A DNA stretch of 64,000 bases, from the NCBI GenBank assembly GCA_964621185.1, contig CAZULM010000019.1:26586-90585 (forward strand). The letters are read 5' to 3'. Every line of letters begins with the position of its first letter. Positions within the stretch are counted from its first letter, which is position 1. Made by a program: the position numbers and the translations under genes. This stretch comes from M3007 sp964621185. Lineage in GTDB: Bacteria > Bacteroidota > Bacteroidia > Chitinophagales > Saprospiraceae. The notes under the pieces were generated by a model, which saw only the letters and a list, made by a program, of their open reading frames with translations, was not told the DNA's origin and searched no databases. Positions 52,258-60,380 of the stretch are shown piece by piece.

Positions 52258-53325
52258 GTGGGCCAGCAAAAATGCTTTCAAGACGTGATCGGGTTCAGCG
52301 ACCGCTGGATGATGATCATCGGTATCCCGGTGGCGAGCCTGATCGTGTCGGTCTTGTTGTTCAGCCCGCAGTTCGAAGCCTGCGACTGGCCGACGCTGGC
52401 TTTTTGTGTGCCCATGTCCTTTGTTTATACCAGCGCTTTTTGGTTTGGCATGCGCAAGACGTACCACCTGGTGCGCTTGCGTTACCCCAACCTGGAAGAC
52501 ATCGGGATGCGGATTTTCTGGGCATCTGTGGCGTTTTTGATCGTGTTTATCCTGGTGGACTTTTCATTGGACTTCGTTATAGCCCAATTCCACCCGTTGC
52601 ACGATGATCCGGGCTTTGCGGTGGTCTTCACGGTGTCGCTGATACTTTGCGCCTTGGTCATCGCCATTTACGAGGCGGCTGCATTTTACCTGCAACTCGG
52701 CATGGCTGTTCGGGAAAAAGCCGAGCTCGAGCGCAACTATGTGAGCAGCCAATTAGAGGGCTTGCGCAACCAGGTGAACCCGCATTTTCTGTTCAACAGC
52801 TTGAACACCCTGATTTACCTGATCCCTGAAAATGCCGACAAGGCAGTGAATTTTGTGCAGAAAATGAGCAAGGTTTACCGCTACGTGCTGGAAAGCCGGG
52901 AGGCACAGTTGATTCCGGTGCGCGATGAGCTGGAGTTTTTGCAGGCATACATTTTCTTGTTGAAGGAGCGTTTCGGAGAAAACTTGCAAGTGCACCTTAT
53001 TGACCTGGATCACAACGATCGCGCCGGCATCGTGCCGCTCAGCTTGCAGATGTTGTTTGAAAATGCCATCAAGCACAACGTGATCTCTACAGAAAAGCCG
53101 CTCTCGATAGAGGTGTTTTTCGAGAACAAGCGCTTAGTGGTGCGCAACAACCTCCAGCGCAAAAACCAGGTGATGGACTCCACCGGGGTGGGCATGCAGA
53201 ACATCAAAGATAGATACAGGATGTTGACTGATCAGGCAGTCGAAGTGATCGTTTCGCAACAGTATTACACTGTTTTGCTGCCCGTAGTAGAAATGACGGA
53301 AACCAACCCAACAGAAAAAGCATGA
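52258..53325 (+). CDS. LytS/YpdA-type membrane sensor histidine kinase
   Basis: 355 residues from GTG 52258; the frame is open further upstream but only inside the repeat and the previous gene. Four membrane helices fill about 18-165. The His_kinase domain starts with the phosphoacceptor in NPHFLFNSLNTLIYLI, then RYVLESREAQLIPVRDELEF, and the N box is MLFENAIKHNVIS. The ATPase G box is present in GVGMQNIKDRYRML. The stimulus is not readable. The stop overlaps the next start by four bases (ATGA), so it forms a pair with the LytTR regulator. Confidence 0.88.
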   Translation: MGQQKCFQDVIGFSDRWMMIIGIPVASLIVSVLLFSPQFEACDWPTLAFCVPMSFVYTSAFWFGMRKTYHLVRLRYPNLEDIGMRIFWASVAFLIVFILVDFSLDFVIAQFHPLHDDPGFAVVFTVSLILCALVIAIYEAAAFYLQLGMAVREKAELERNYVSSQLEGLRNQVNPHFLFNSLNTLIYLIPENADKAVNFVQKMSKVYRYVLESREAQLIPVRDELEFLQAYIFLLKERFGENLQVHLIDLDHNDRAGIVPLSLQMLFENAIKHNVISTEKPLSIEVFFENKRLVVRNNLQRKNQVMDSTGVGMQNIKDRYRMLTDQAVEVIVSQQYYTVLLPVVEMTETNPTEKA

Positions 53326-54068
53326 AAATCCTGTTGATCGAAGACGAGTTGCCCGCCGCCCGCCAACTCAGCAAATTGCTCAACACCGCGCGGCCAAACT
53401 TCCAAATCCTGGATGTGTTGGATGCAGTGGACAGCGCCGTGCGCTGGCTGCGCAACTTCCCCGCGCCCGACCTCATCTTCATGGACATCCAGATCGCCGA
53501 TGGCCTGAGCTTCGATATTTTTAGGCAGACAGAAGTGAAAAGCCCGGTCGTTTTTACCACGGCCTTCGATCAATATGCCGTGCAGGCTTTCAAGGTAAAT
53601 GCTGTCGATTACCTGTTGAAGCCCGTTGACCCGGACGAGCTTGCACGCGCCCTGGAGCGTTTTGAAAGCCAGCGCATCGCGCCTGTGTTTGATTATGGGG
53701 CTATCGCCCGGTATTTTCAACAGGACAAATACAAAGATCGATTTTTGGTGAAAAACGGGCAGCATTTCTCTTTTGTGCAAGCAGCGGATATCGCTTTCCT
53801 CCGCTCATCTGACGGGCTGACCCAGGCATTTTGCCGCAACGGGAAAAAGTACTTTATCGACCATACGCTGGAGGAACTGGAGCGCCTGCTCGACCCCCGC
53901 GCCTTTTTCCGGGTGAGCCGCAGCATGACCCTGCAAATCGATGCCATTCAAAAGATACATCCGTACCTGAACGGGCGCTTAAAGCTTGATATTGAACCTG
54001 TTGCGCCAGAAGATGTGGTAGTGAGCCGGGAAAGGGTAGGGGAGTTCAAGGCTTGGCTGGGGGGGTGA
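53322..54068 (+). CDS. LytTR-family response regulator
   Basis: 248 residues. Receiver domain 1-120: acidic pair in LLIEDELPAA, phosphoacceptor Asp in DLIFMDIQIADG (about residue 56) and the late Lys in VDYLLKPVDPDEL. The LytTR DNA-binding domain covers 140-245 (KDRFLVKNGQHFSFVQAADI, FFRVSRSMTLQIDAIQKI, PYLNGRLKL). It should be phosphorylated by the kinase just upstream, whose gene overlaps by four bases. Targets are unknown; the TonB-C gene and receptor are the nearest candidates. Confidence 0.92.
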   Translation: MKILLIEDELPAARQLSKLLNTARPNFQILDVLDAVDSAVRWLRNFPAPDLIFMDIQIADGLSFDIFRQTEVKSPVVFTTAFDQYAVQAFKVNAVDYLLKPVDPDELARALERFESQRIAPVFDYGAIARYFQQDKYKDRFLVKNGQHFSFVQAADIAFLRSSDGLTQAFCRNGKKYFIDHTLEELERLLDPRAFFRVSRSMTLQIDAIQKIHPYLNGRLKLDIEPVAPEDVVVSRERVGEFKAWLGG

Positions 54069-54069
54069 A

Positions 54070-54171
54070 TTTTTAACACATAGGAACATAGGGACATAGA
54101 ACACATAGACTTAATATCGCAATGTGTAAAACCTATGTGTTCTATGACCTTATGTGCCTATGTGTTAAAAA
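54070..54171. terminator. Long bidirectional hairpin between convergent genes
   Basis: Two 39-base arms (54070-54108 and 54133-54171) pair with three mismatches. The arms are built from a repeated ACATAGGAACATAG-type word and end in AAAAA/TTTTT, so the hairpin can terminate in both directions. Confidence 0.85.
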
Positions 54172-54190
54172 GTCAAGGCTCCCCACAAAT

Positions 54191-55906
54191 TCACCCTAAC
54201 TCGCCATCGATCCCGTCCAATCTCCCGGAAATCGCCTCCCAGCGCTCGTTAAAGTGCTCTATCTGCACGGCTTCGTTAGCCAGCAGCGCATCTAATTCGC
54301 CGAAGTTCTCGCCGATGCGGCCCTTGATGGTGCGCACATATCCCCGCAGTTTTTCTTCCAGCGCCTCTTGCATTTGCGCGCGGCCCTGTGCGATTTCATC
54401 TTTATAGCCTTGCACGATCTTGCGGCGCTGCACCCCGGCGGTGATGCCCGCGAACAAGATCCCAACGCCTGTGAGCACCCCCCCCGTGATGTCGAGCACC
54501 GCCACGTTGGTGGCTGCAGCGAGTATCAGGCCAATCAAGGCCGCGCCGCTGCCGGCAGCGATGTTGGGGGAAACGGAAGCGTTTTCGGGGAACAATTTGG
54601 CATCGGTGAAATTCTCGGAGCGCGACATGAAGCGGGAAAAAGCCTCCTGCAGCTCTTTCAATGTGGCGGCCCTGCGCTCGGATATCGTTTCAAAAATATA
54701 GGCATCGCCCTTCACCACGGTGTTGCTGGCCTTGATCTTCAGGTCGATCATCTTGGCCATTTGCTGCACGGAATCGGCGAGGTCAACCACGCCTTCGTTG
54801 AGCTTGTTGCGCAGCTCGGCGTTGAGTTGGAGCTCCAGTTTTTTGGCCAGCCCGTCGAGCCAATCGCCGATGCTTACCTGCTTGCTGAAAAAGCCCATAA
54901 AAGAGCGCTTGAGCATAGAAGGGAACGAAAGCCCGTCGGCTAATTCCTGTCCGATGGCCTTGGTGATGCGGTCGTAGCCGTTCAGCAGGTTTTCGATGAG
55001 CAGGCTGACGTGGTGGTTCGATTTTTTTTCCTGGTTGTCGAGCGTCTGTTCAATGTCGTTGCGGAAATGGGTGTCCTGCTTGAGCTGCTCGCTGCGCGTG
55101 TCTAAGTCGGCGCGTACCCGGTCGAGGATGTTGCGGGAAGTGGCCACGTTGTTCTTCAGCTTCATGGCCGCCCCGCGCCCACCCGTGACGTGGGTGCGGA
55201 TGTAGTCGCGCACGGCGGAGAAATTGCTTTTGTCGAACCTGCCTTCCAGCTCGTCTTTGGCGCTGACCGAAAAAATGGTGGGCTCGCTGATGCCTTTTTT
55301 CACCGCATGGTCGTACAGCCCGCGCTCGTTCACAGCCAGGTCTTCGGCACTCATCAGGTCTTTTTGCTGCAGCACGAAGATGATCTTCTTGTGCCAGTCT
55401 TTGTGGATGAAGTCGTAAAAATCCCACGATGACTGCCGGTACGGGTTTTTCGATTCGAACACAAAAATGACGAGGTCGCTGGCGGGGATAAAGTTCTCCG
55501 TGATCTCTTGGTGGCGCTCCACGATGCTGTTGGTGCCGGGTGTGTCCACGATGGCCACTTCCTTGAGTATCTCTACCGGCAGGAATATCTTTTTCAGGTA
55601 GGGGTTCACGGTGATGGCCTCTTCTTTTTCCCCGTAAAGTATCTGCTGGATGGTATCCGTCATGGGCTGGGGCGCCACCGCGCACACTTCGCGGCCGACG
55701 GCCAGCAGGGCGTTCACGAAGCTGCTTTTGCCCGCTTTCACCTCGCCGACGATCACGAACATGAAAGGCTCGGTCATGCGGTTGCGCAGTTCGCCGACCG
55801 TGGCGGCCAGTTCCCGGTGCCCGATCTCCTGGCTCAGCTGCTGGAGGTCTTTCACGAGGTCTTCGCATTGCGCCCGAAGCGCAAGGGTACGCTGGTTGAG
55901 TATCAT
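54191..55906 (-). CDS. Bacterial dynamin-like GTPase
   Basis: 571 residues. P-loop VIVGEVKAGKSSFVNALLA (about 50-68), switch Thr in VAPQPMTDTIQQILYG, G3 motif AIVDTPGTNSIVERH and a G4-like VLQQKDLMS. The middle is long helices. A pair of hydrophobic segments at about 450-500 (GSGAALIGLILAAATNVAVL, GVLTGVGILFAGITAG) is the membrane paddle seen in bacterial dynamins. It should bind and remodel membrane with GTP. It is a single protein, not the usual pair of tandem dynamins. The gene is convergent with the LytTR gene. Confidence 0.88.
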   Translation of the reverse strand: MILNQRTLALRAQCEDLVKDLQQLSQEIGHRELAATVGELRNRMTEPFMFVIVGEVKAGKSSFVNALLAVGREVCAVAPQPMTDTIQQILYGEKEEAITVNPYLKKIFLPVEILKEVAIVDTPGTNSIVERHQEITENFIPASDLVIFVFESKNPYRQSSWDFYDFIHKDWHKKIIFVLQQKDLMSAEDLAVNERGLYDHAVKKGISEPTIFSVSAKDELEGRFDKSNFSAVRDYIRTHVTGGRGAAMKLKNNVATSRNILDRVRADLDTRSEQLKQDTHFRNDIEQTLDNQEKKSNHHVSLLIENLLNGYDRITKAIGQELADGLSFPSMLKRSFMGFFSKQVSIGDWLDGLAKKLELQLNAELRNKLNEGVVDLADSVQQMAKMIDLKIKASNTVVKGDAYIFETISERRAATLKELQEAFSRFMSRSENFTDAKLFPENASVSPNIAAGSGAALIGLILAAATNVAVLDITGGVLTGVGILFAGITAGVQRRKIVQGYKDEIAQGRAQMQEALEEKLRGYVRTIKGRIGENFGELDALLANEAVQIEHFNERWEAISGRLDGIDGELG

Positions 55907-55924
55907 GTTGCAAACGTACAGATT

Positions 55925-58426
55925 TCAGAGGCTAACACCGATAACCACGCCCGTTCTGTAGTGATTTTTCCCAAAAAAGCCCCACACCACATCCACCCGG
56001 AATGGCCGCAGGGCTTTCAGGCCGATGTTTTCAAAACCTGCGTTCAGTTCCCAGTAGGGCAGTTTCCCGGTAAATTCCGGGTCGGCGGAAGGCTGATCGG
56101 CGTAAAAAATGCCCGCGCCGAGCACTTCCTTGAAGTTGAGCTTGCGCAGCAGGGGAATCTTGTCGAGCAGGTAGCCTTCGAGGTGGTGCTGCACGTGCGC
56201 CTCCGCAAAAGGCTGGTCGGTGGCGTAGGCGAAGTAGGGCAACAGCAGAAAGCTGCGGCTGTAGCGGTCGGGGATGCCAAAAATGGTCTGGTTGCCGGAG
56301 GGGTGGTAAAAGTCCATGAACGACAGGGACTTGTTGCGCAGGAACACGCCCGCCCCCGCGCTCCAGTCGGTATAGCCCCCCAGCCCCCATAAAAGGTTGT
56401 TCTGGCGTATGAGCAGGTGCACGAAGTCGAAATCGGCATCGCCGCCGAGGAGCTTTGGGATGGCCTTGCGGTACCGCAGGGTGAAATCGGGCCATTTGGA
56501 ATCGCTGTAATACCGGATGCCGGGATAGCTTTCATATCGCTGCCCGATGCGGTAGCGGAAATCGGCGCCGATCAGGAATATGTCGGGCGCGGCAAAGTCT
56601 TGTTGGCCTTCGAGGGCGGGGATGGGCGCGTTGGGGGCGTAGCGCGATTCGTCGCCCCTGCGCCAACTATAATTGGTATGGTTGACAAGGGGCTTGCGGC
56701 GCCCCCATTCCGTGAAGCCGGTAAAAGCGAGCCCTGGCGCCAGTATCTGGCTCCATTCCACTTTTGCGTACGTTTTGTCGTACAGTTTCATGTAGTTGCG
56801 CTCGGCGATGAGCGAATACTGGGTGTTGGTGATGGGCGCGATGGGCCGTAGTTCGTTGAACTGCTCCACCATGCTGCCGCCGATCACTTCCAGCGTGCTG
56901 TACCGGATGCTTTCAAAGCGGCGCTTTACCCCCAACCAACCGCGCAACTTGGTTTCCTTCAGGCCGTAGTTCAGGTTGCCCAAAGCCCGCCAATATTTGG
57001 TGCCACGGGCATCGGCATCGAGCTGCAATTCGGGCTGGACGTCGAAAACCATGCCCTGGACGGTGTTGAACTGTACCCATTGCGCGGCTGCCGGATAGGA
57101 AAATGCGCGGTGTTTGTAGGTATTTTTCCAGGTATAGCCCGTCAACAAGTTCATGGGCTCAAAGCGGTTGTCTCGCCTGTCCATGCTGTCGAGGTAGGAT
57201 TTGGAAGTCCGTATCTGTTGGATGCTGTCCTTTTTGATGTAATCCCGCTGCTCTTCTTCCGTGAGCGGGATGGGGCGGATGGATGCCCAGTAACCGGTGT
57301 CGCGTTTCAAGGCGCTGTCTTCGACCTTGAAGGTCTCGCGGTTAAAAAACTTGTCGTCAAAAACAGGTTTGAGGTCGTAGTTGGAAAAAACGCTGTTGAA
57401 AAAACCGTTGATCTTGAACCCTAAAACGCCCACCTTGAAGCTTGCCACCTGGTTCAGCACCCGCCAGGTATCGGGCTTTTCCACCAATACATATTGCTGC
57501 TTGATGCGCAGGGTGTCGATGATCGGCTGCTTGATGGAAACGCCGGTCAGCACCAGGTCGGCACTCTCGATGTTCCACCAGGAATCCACCACGTAGAGGA
57601 ACCCGCTGAAGGTGGGGTCTTCGGCGCGCTTGGGGATCACTTTTATCTTTTCGATGGTGTAGCCGTTCATGTCCTTGAAGCTGCCCGCCCATTTGAAATC
57701 GTAGTAGCTGAAGGCGTTGTCGGCCAGGGGCGACAGTATTTCGCGGTCAACATTGATGGTCTCGTTGTACAGGTCGAAGTCGGTGTAGGTAGCGCGATTC
57801 ATGCTGAAGCCGCGGTCGTTGCCGCTGATTTTGCTGGAGACCATGATCTCTTTGGCGCGGGCTGGCGGCGTTTGGTAGTACAGCTTGGACACCGACTCCG
57901 AAAGGTAAATGACGCTGCCGGTTGAATCCTCAAACACATCCTCTCCGATTTCTTTGCCGAATATTTTTTTGGGCGCGTCCACAAGTTTGTAAAAGCCCTT
58001 GATATAGACATCGCAGGCGTATTCGTTCACCTTGTTTTTGTAATACTTCCGCTTGGCGATCACCTCGCGCATGATGGCCACGGCGGGGTCTTTGGAGGAG
58101 ATGACCACTTCGCGCAGCTCCAGGTCGGAGGGGTCCAGCTTGGCATTGAGGGTGAGGGGCTTGTTGGCCACCGTTATTTTTTCGATCTTTGTCTTGTAGC
58201 CAATGTATTGGAACACAATCTCTTGCGGGCCGGCAGCGACGTTCAGCTTATATGCCCCGGCAGCGTTGGTGGCAGTGCCGTTGCTGGTGTTGCGCACATA
58301 GACGGTGGCATAAGGGAGGGGCTCGCCATTTTCATCGGTGACTTTGCCGCTGACTTGGGCTATTGAAAAGCAGGGCAACAGCAGGAGGACGAGGATTGAA
58401 TCGAGGGCAGTGTAGGTTTTGCGCAT
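55925..58426 (-). CDS. DUF5686 outer-membrane protein with carboxypeptidase-like domain
   Basis: 833 residues from ATG 58426 (frame open to 58483). Signal peptide (SILVLLLLPCFSIAQ), then a carboxypeptidase-like regulatory domain (VSGKVTDENGEPLPYATVYV, GAYKLNVAAGPQEIVFQYIG; residues 22-105). The rest matches DUF5686: SSKDPAVAIMREVIAKRKYY, YACDVYIKGFYKLVD, LSESVSKLYYQTP and a C-terminal barrel ending VVIGVSL. It is a surface/outer-membrane protein of unknown substrate, frequent in Bacteroidota. It lies 18 bases upstream of the dynamin gene on the same strand, so they may share a transcript. Confidence 0.9.
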   Translation of the reverse strand: MRKTYTALDSILVLLLLPCFSIAQVSGKVTDENGEPLPYATVYVRNTSNGTATNAAGAYKLNVAAGPQEIVFQYIGYKTKIEKITVANKPLTLNAKLDPSDLELREVVISSKDPAVAIMREVIAKRKYYKNKVNEYACDVYIKGFYKLVDAPKKIFGKEIGEDVFEDSTGSVIYLSESVSKLYYQTPPARAKEIMVSSKISGNDRGFSMNRATYTDFDLYNETINVDREILSPLADNAFSYYDFKWAGSFKDMNGYTIEKIKVIPKRAEDPTFSGFLYVVDSWWNIESADLVLTGVSIKQPIIDTLRIKQQYVLVEKPDTWRVLNQVASFKVGVLGFKINGFFNSVFSNYDLKPVFDDKFFNRETFKVEDSALKRDTGYWASIRPIPLTEEEQRDYIKKDSIQQIRTSKSYLDSMDRRDNRFEPMNLLTGYTWKNTYKHRAFSYPAAAQWVQFNTVQGMVFDVQPELQLDADARGTKYWRALGNLNYGLKETKLRGWLGVKRRFESIRYSTLEVIGGSMVEQFNELRPIAPITNTQYSLIAERNYMKLYDKTYAKVEWSQILAPGLAFTGFTEWGRRKPLVNHTNYSWRRGDESRYAPNAPIPALEGQQDFAAPDIFLIGADFRYRIGQRYESYPGIRYYSDSKWPDFTLRYRKAIPKLLGGDADFDFVHLLIRQNNLLWGLGGYTDWSAGAGVFLRNKSLSFMDFYHPSGNQTIFGIPDRYSRSFLLLPYFAYATDQPFAEAHVQHHLEGYLLDKIPLLRKLNFKEVLGAGIFYADQPSADPEFTGKLPYWELNAGFENIGLKALRPFRVDVVWGFFGKNHYRTGVVIGVSL

Positions 58427-58498
58427 TTGGAATATTTTTGGCAAAAATGAAGCGGTAAACCCGAACTTCGTCGCTCTTAACAAAATTTAACCGACAAA

Positions 58499-59941
58499 AT
58501 GGATTTCCTCGAACGCTTCCGGCAATATTTAATGGTTCAAGACGGCCAGGGAGAAGCAAGGCGCGTCTTGTTGGCCGTCAGCGGGGGAGTCGATTCTATG
58601 GTCATGCTGCACTGTTTTCAGGCAATCGGCATAAAATATGCTGTTGCCCACTGCAATTTCCAGTTGCGCGGGCAAGAATCAGACGGCGATGAAAAATTCG
58701 TACGGGAAAAAGCCGCCGAATTGGATGTGCCTTTTTTCACAAAGCGCTTCGATACCAAAACTTATGCGTCGGAAAACGGCATCTCTACCCAGATGGCTGC
58801 CCGAGAGCTGCGCTATGCCTGGTTTGAAGAGGTCGCAGCCAAAAACACCTGTCAACAGGTGGCCACTGCCCATAACTTGAACGATTCCATTGAAACCGCC
58901 CTGCTGAATTTCATCCGGGGGACAGGACTGCAAGGACTAGTTGGAATGCGGAATGCGGAGTGCGGAGTGCGGAATACTGGCGTGGAGCAGCACAATCGCC
59001 CATGGCCATTTGAACAGCCAAGCGAGACGCATTCCGCACTCCGCATTCCGCACTCCGCAATCCTTCGGCCTTTGTTGTTTGCGACTCGCGATGAAATTAT
59101 CGCTTTTGCCCAAGCCAATGATATCTCCTGGCGGGAAGACAGCAGCAATGCTTCCGATGCCTACGGGCGCAATTTCCTGCGGCGCCATGTCATGCCAAAA
59201 ATGCAGGAATTGAACCCGAATTTCTTGCATACCGCCGAGCGGAACCTCGTGCGCCTGCGGGACACAAGAGAGAACTTTGAGTTCCTCCTTCGGCAGTTTT
59301 TAGGTTTGCCAAACGAAGTTTTGGAGGAGGTGTCTGGTTCCTATTCCATTGACAAACAAAAACTTGTGCAACTGCCTTCGCCGAGGCAGGCCCTGTACGA
59401 CCTGTTGAAACCGCACGGGTTCACGGAAGATCAAGCCCGCCAAATGGCCGAAAAGCTGGATGAGGTCGGCTTCCTGTTGCACAGCGCATCGGGATGGGCA
59501 GCCCTGTGCGAGCGGGCCGCCGTTCTGGTACAGTCGCCGACTTCCGACAAGCAGCAAATCGTTGCACAGACAATTCAGGAAAACGATTTGATGCTCCGCC
59601 TCGATGGCGGCGGCACGCTTTTTTTTATGCCTGCAGCATTGGGTGGCTCCTTCCCCGATGGCAGGGAATCCATACTGGTCGATGCGGCGAAAGTACAGTT
59701 CCCGCTCAGCGTTCGCCACTGGCGGGAAGGCGATGCCTTTCACCCTTTCGGTATGGGCGGGAATAGCCAGAAGTTGCAAGACTTTTTTACCAATTTGAAG
59801 CTGTCGCGATTTGAAAAGGAAAAAGTGCGGCTGCTTTTGAACGGGGACGGGGCGGTTATTTGGGTGATCGGGCATCGGCTGGATGAGCGGTTCCGGGTGG
59901 GGGAGAATACGGCTAAAGGATTAAAGATCAGTTTTTTATAA
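58499..59941 (+). CDS. tilS: tRNA(Ile)-lysidine synthase with a repeat insert
   Basis: 480 residues. The PP-loop SGGVDSMVMLH is at about 28-38, followed by HCNFQLRGQESDGDEKFV, MAARELRYAWF and ATAHNLNDSIETALLNFIRGTGLQGL. The conserved LRPLLFATRDEI follows only after an insert of about 39 residues (positions roughly 149-188) whose DNA is a palindromic repeat. C-terminal domain is present (VRHWREGDAFHPFGMGGNSQ, ending in the QKLQDFF region). It converts the wobble C of the AUA-decoding tRNA to lysidine, an essential step. The insert keeps the frame. Confidence 0.92.
   Translation: MDFLERFRQYLMVQDGQGEARRVLLAVSGGVDSMVMLHCFQAIGIKYAVAHCNFQLRGQESDGDEKFVREKAAELDVPFFTKRFDTKTYASENGISTQMAARELRYAWFEEVAAKNTCQQVATAHNLNDSIETALLNFIRGTGLQGLVGMRNAECGVRNTGVEQHNRPWPFEQPSETHSALRIPHSAILRPLLFATRDEIIAFAQANDISWREDSSNASDAYGRNFLRRHVMPKMQELNPNFLHTAERNLVRLRDTRENFEFLLRQFLGLPNEVLEEVSGSYSIDKQKLVQLPSPRQALYDLLKPHGFTEDQARQMAEKLDEVGFLLHSASGWAALCERAAVLVQSPTSDKQQIVAQTIQENDLMLRLDGGGTLFFMPAALGGSFPDGRESILVDAAKVQFPLSVRHWREGDAFHPFGMGGNSQKLQDFFTNLKLSRFEKEKVRLLLNGDGAVIWVIGHRLDERFRVGENTAKGLKISFL
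58943..59063. repeat. In-frame palindromic repeat insert inside tilS
   Basis: Left arm 58943-58975 is built from GGAATGCGGAATGCGGAGTG words; right arm 59029-59063 from their complements (GCATTCCGCACTCCGCATTC); about 53 bases lie between. The words are the 14-bp unit of the array at 9159-9228. The peptide encoded is MRNAECGVRN ... ETHSALRIPHSA. Confidence 0.85.
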
Positions 59942-59983
59942 TAGGGTACTGTCAACTGTGTGGTACATCTCGTTCGACTTTTT

Positions 59984-60177
59984 GTTTCTCACGACGACAC
60001 GACGGCGCCACGACCACACTACTGGACATTTTATTTCGCGCAGATTTTACACAGAAAAGGATACAGATTTTACACAGATTTTTTCCGCGTAAAATCTGTG
60101 CAAACAAATCTGTGTGAAATCTGCGCGAAAAATGTCCAGTAGTGTGGTCGTGGTGCCGTCGTGTCGTCGTGAGAAAC
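59984..60177. repeat. Very long inverted repeat after tilS
   Basis: GTTTCTCACGACGACACGAC at 59984 pairs with the complement ending at 60177; pairing continues through CCACGACCACACTACTGGAC and the GCGCAGATTTTACACAGA words, giving roughly 80-90 paired bases with few interruptions. It starts 42 bases after the tilS stop. Part of its word (TTTCTCACGACGACAC) occurs at 51634. No gene lies in 59942-60380. Confidence 0.85.
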
Positions 60178-60285
60178 CCTCCTACAGTGCGGGCGGATGA
60201 CAAAAATGCCAAACCGGGGCTCGTTTCAGGCTCTGGAAATGGGAATTTCACACTGGATTTCAAAAAAATTTAGCGTATATTAGCA

Positions 60286-60335
60286 TTATTACTCGCTAAA
60301 ACATGGTATTTTTACAAGGTTTTAGCGAGTAATAA
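60286..60335. promoter_or_regulatory. Perfect 17-bp inverted repeat upstream of the AAA-ATPase gene
   Basis: TTATTACTCGCTAAAAC (60286-60302) and GTTTTAGCGAGTAATAA (60319-60335) are exact complements with a 16-base loop, 45 bases before the ATG. Extra TTAGCG and GCGCTAAG words lie on both sides. It could be an operator or a mobile-repeat trace; it has no T tract. Confidence 0.7.
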
Positions 60336-60380
60336 CATCATGGTGCGCTAAGAATTCGCTGTTTAAAATATGCCTTAGAC

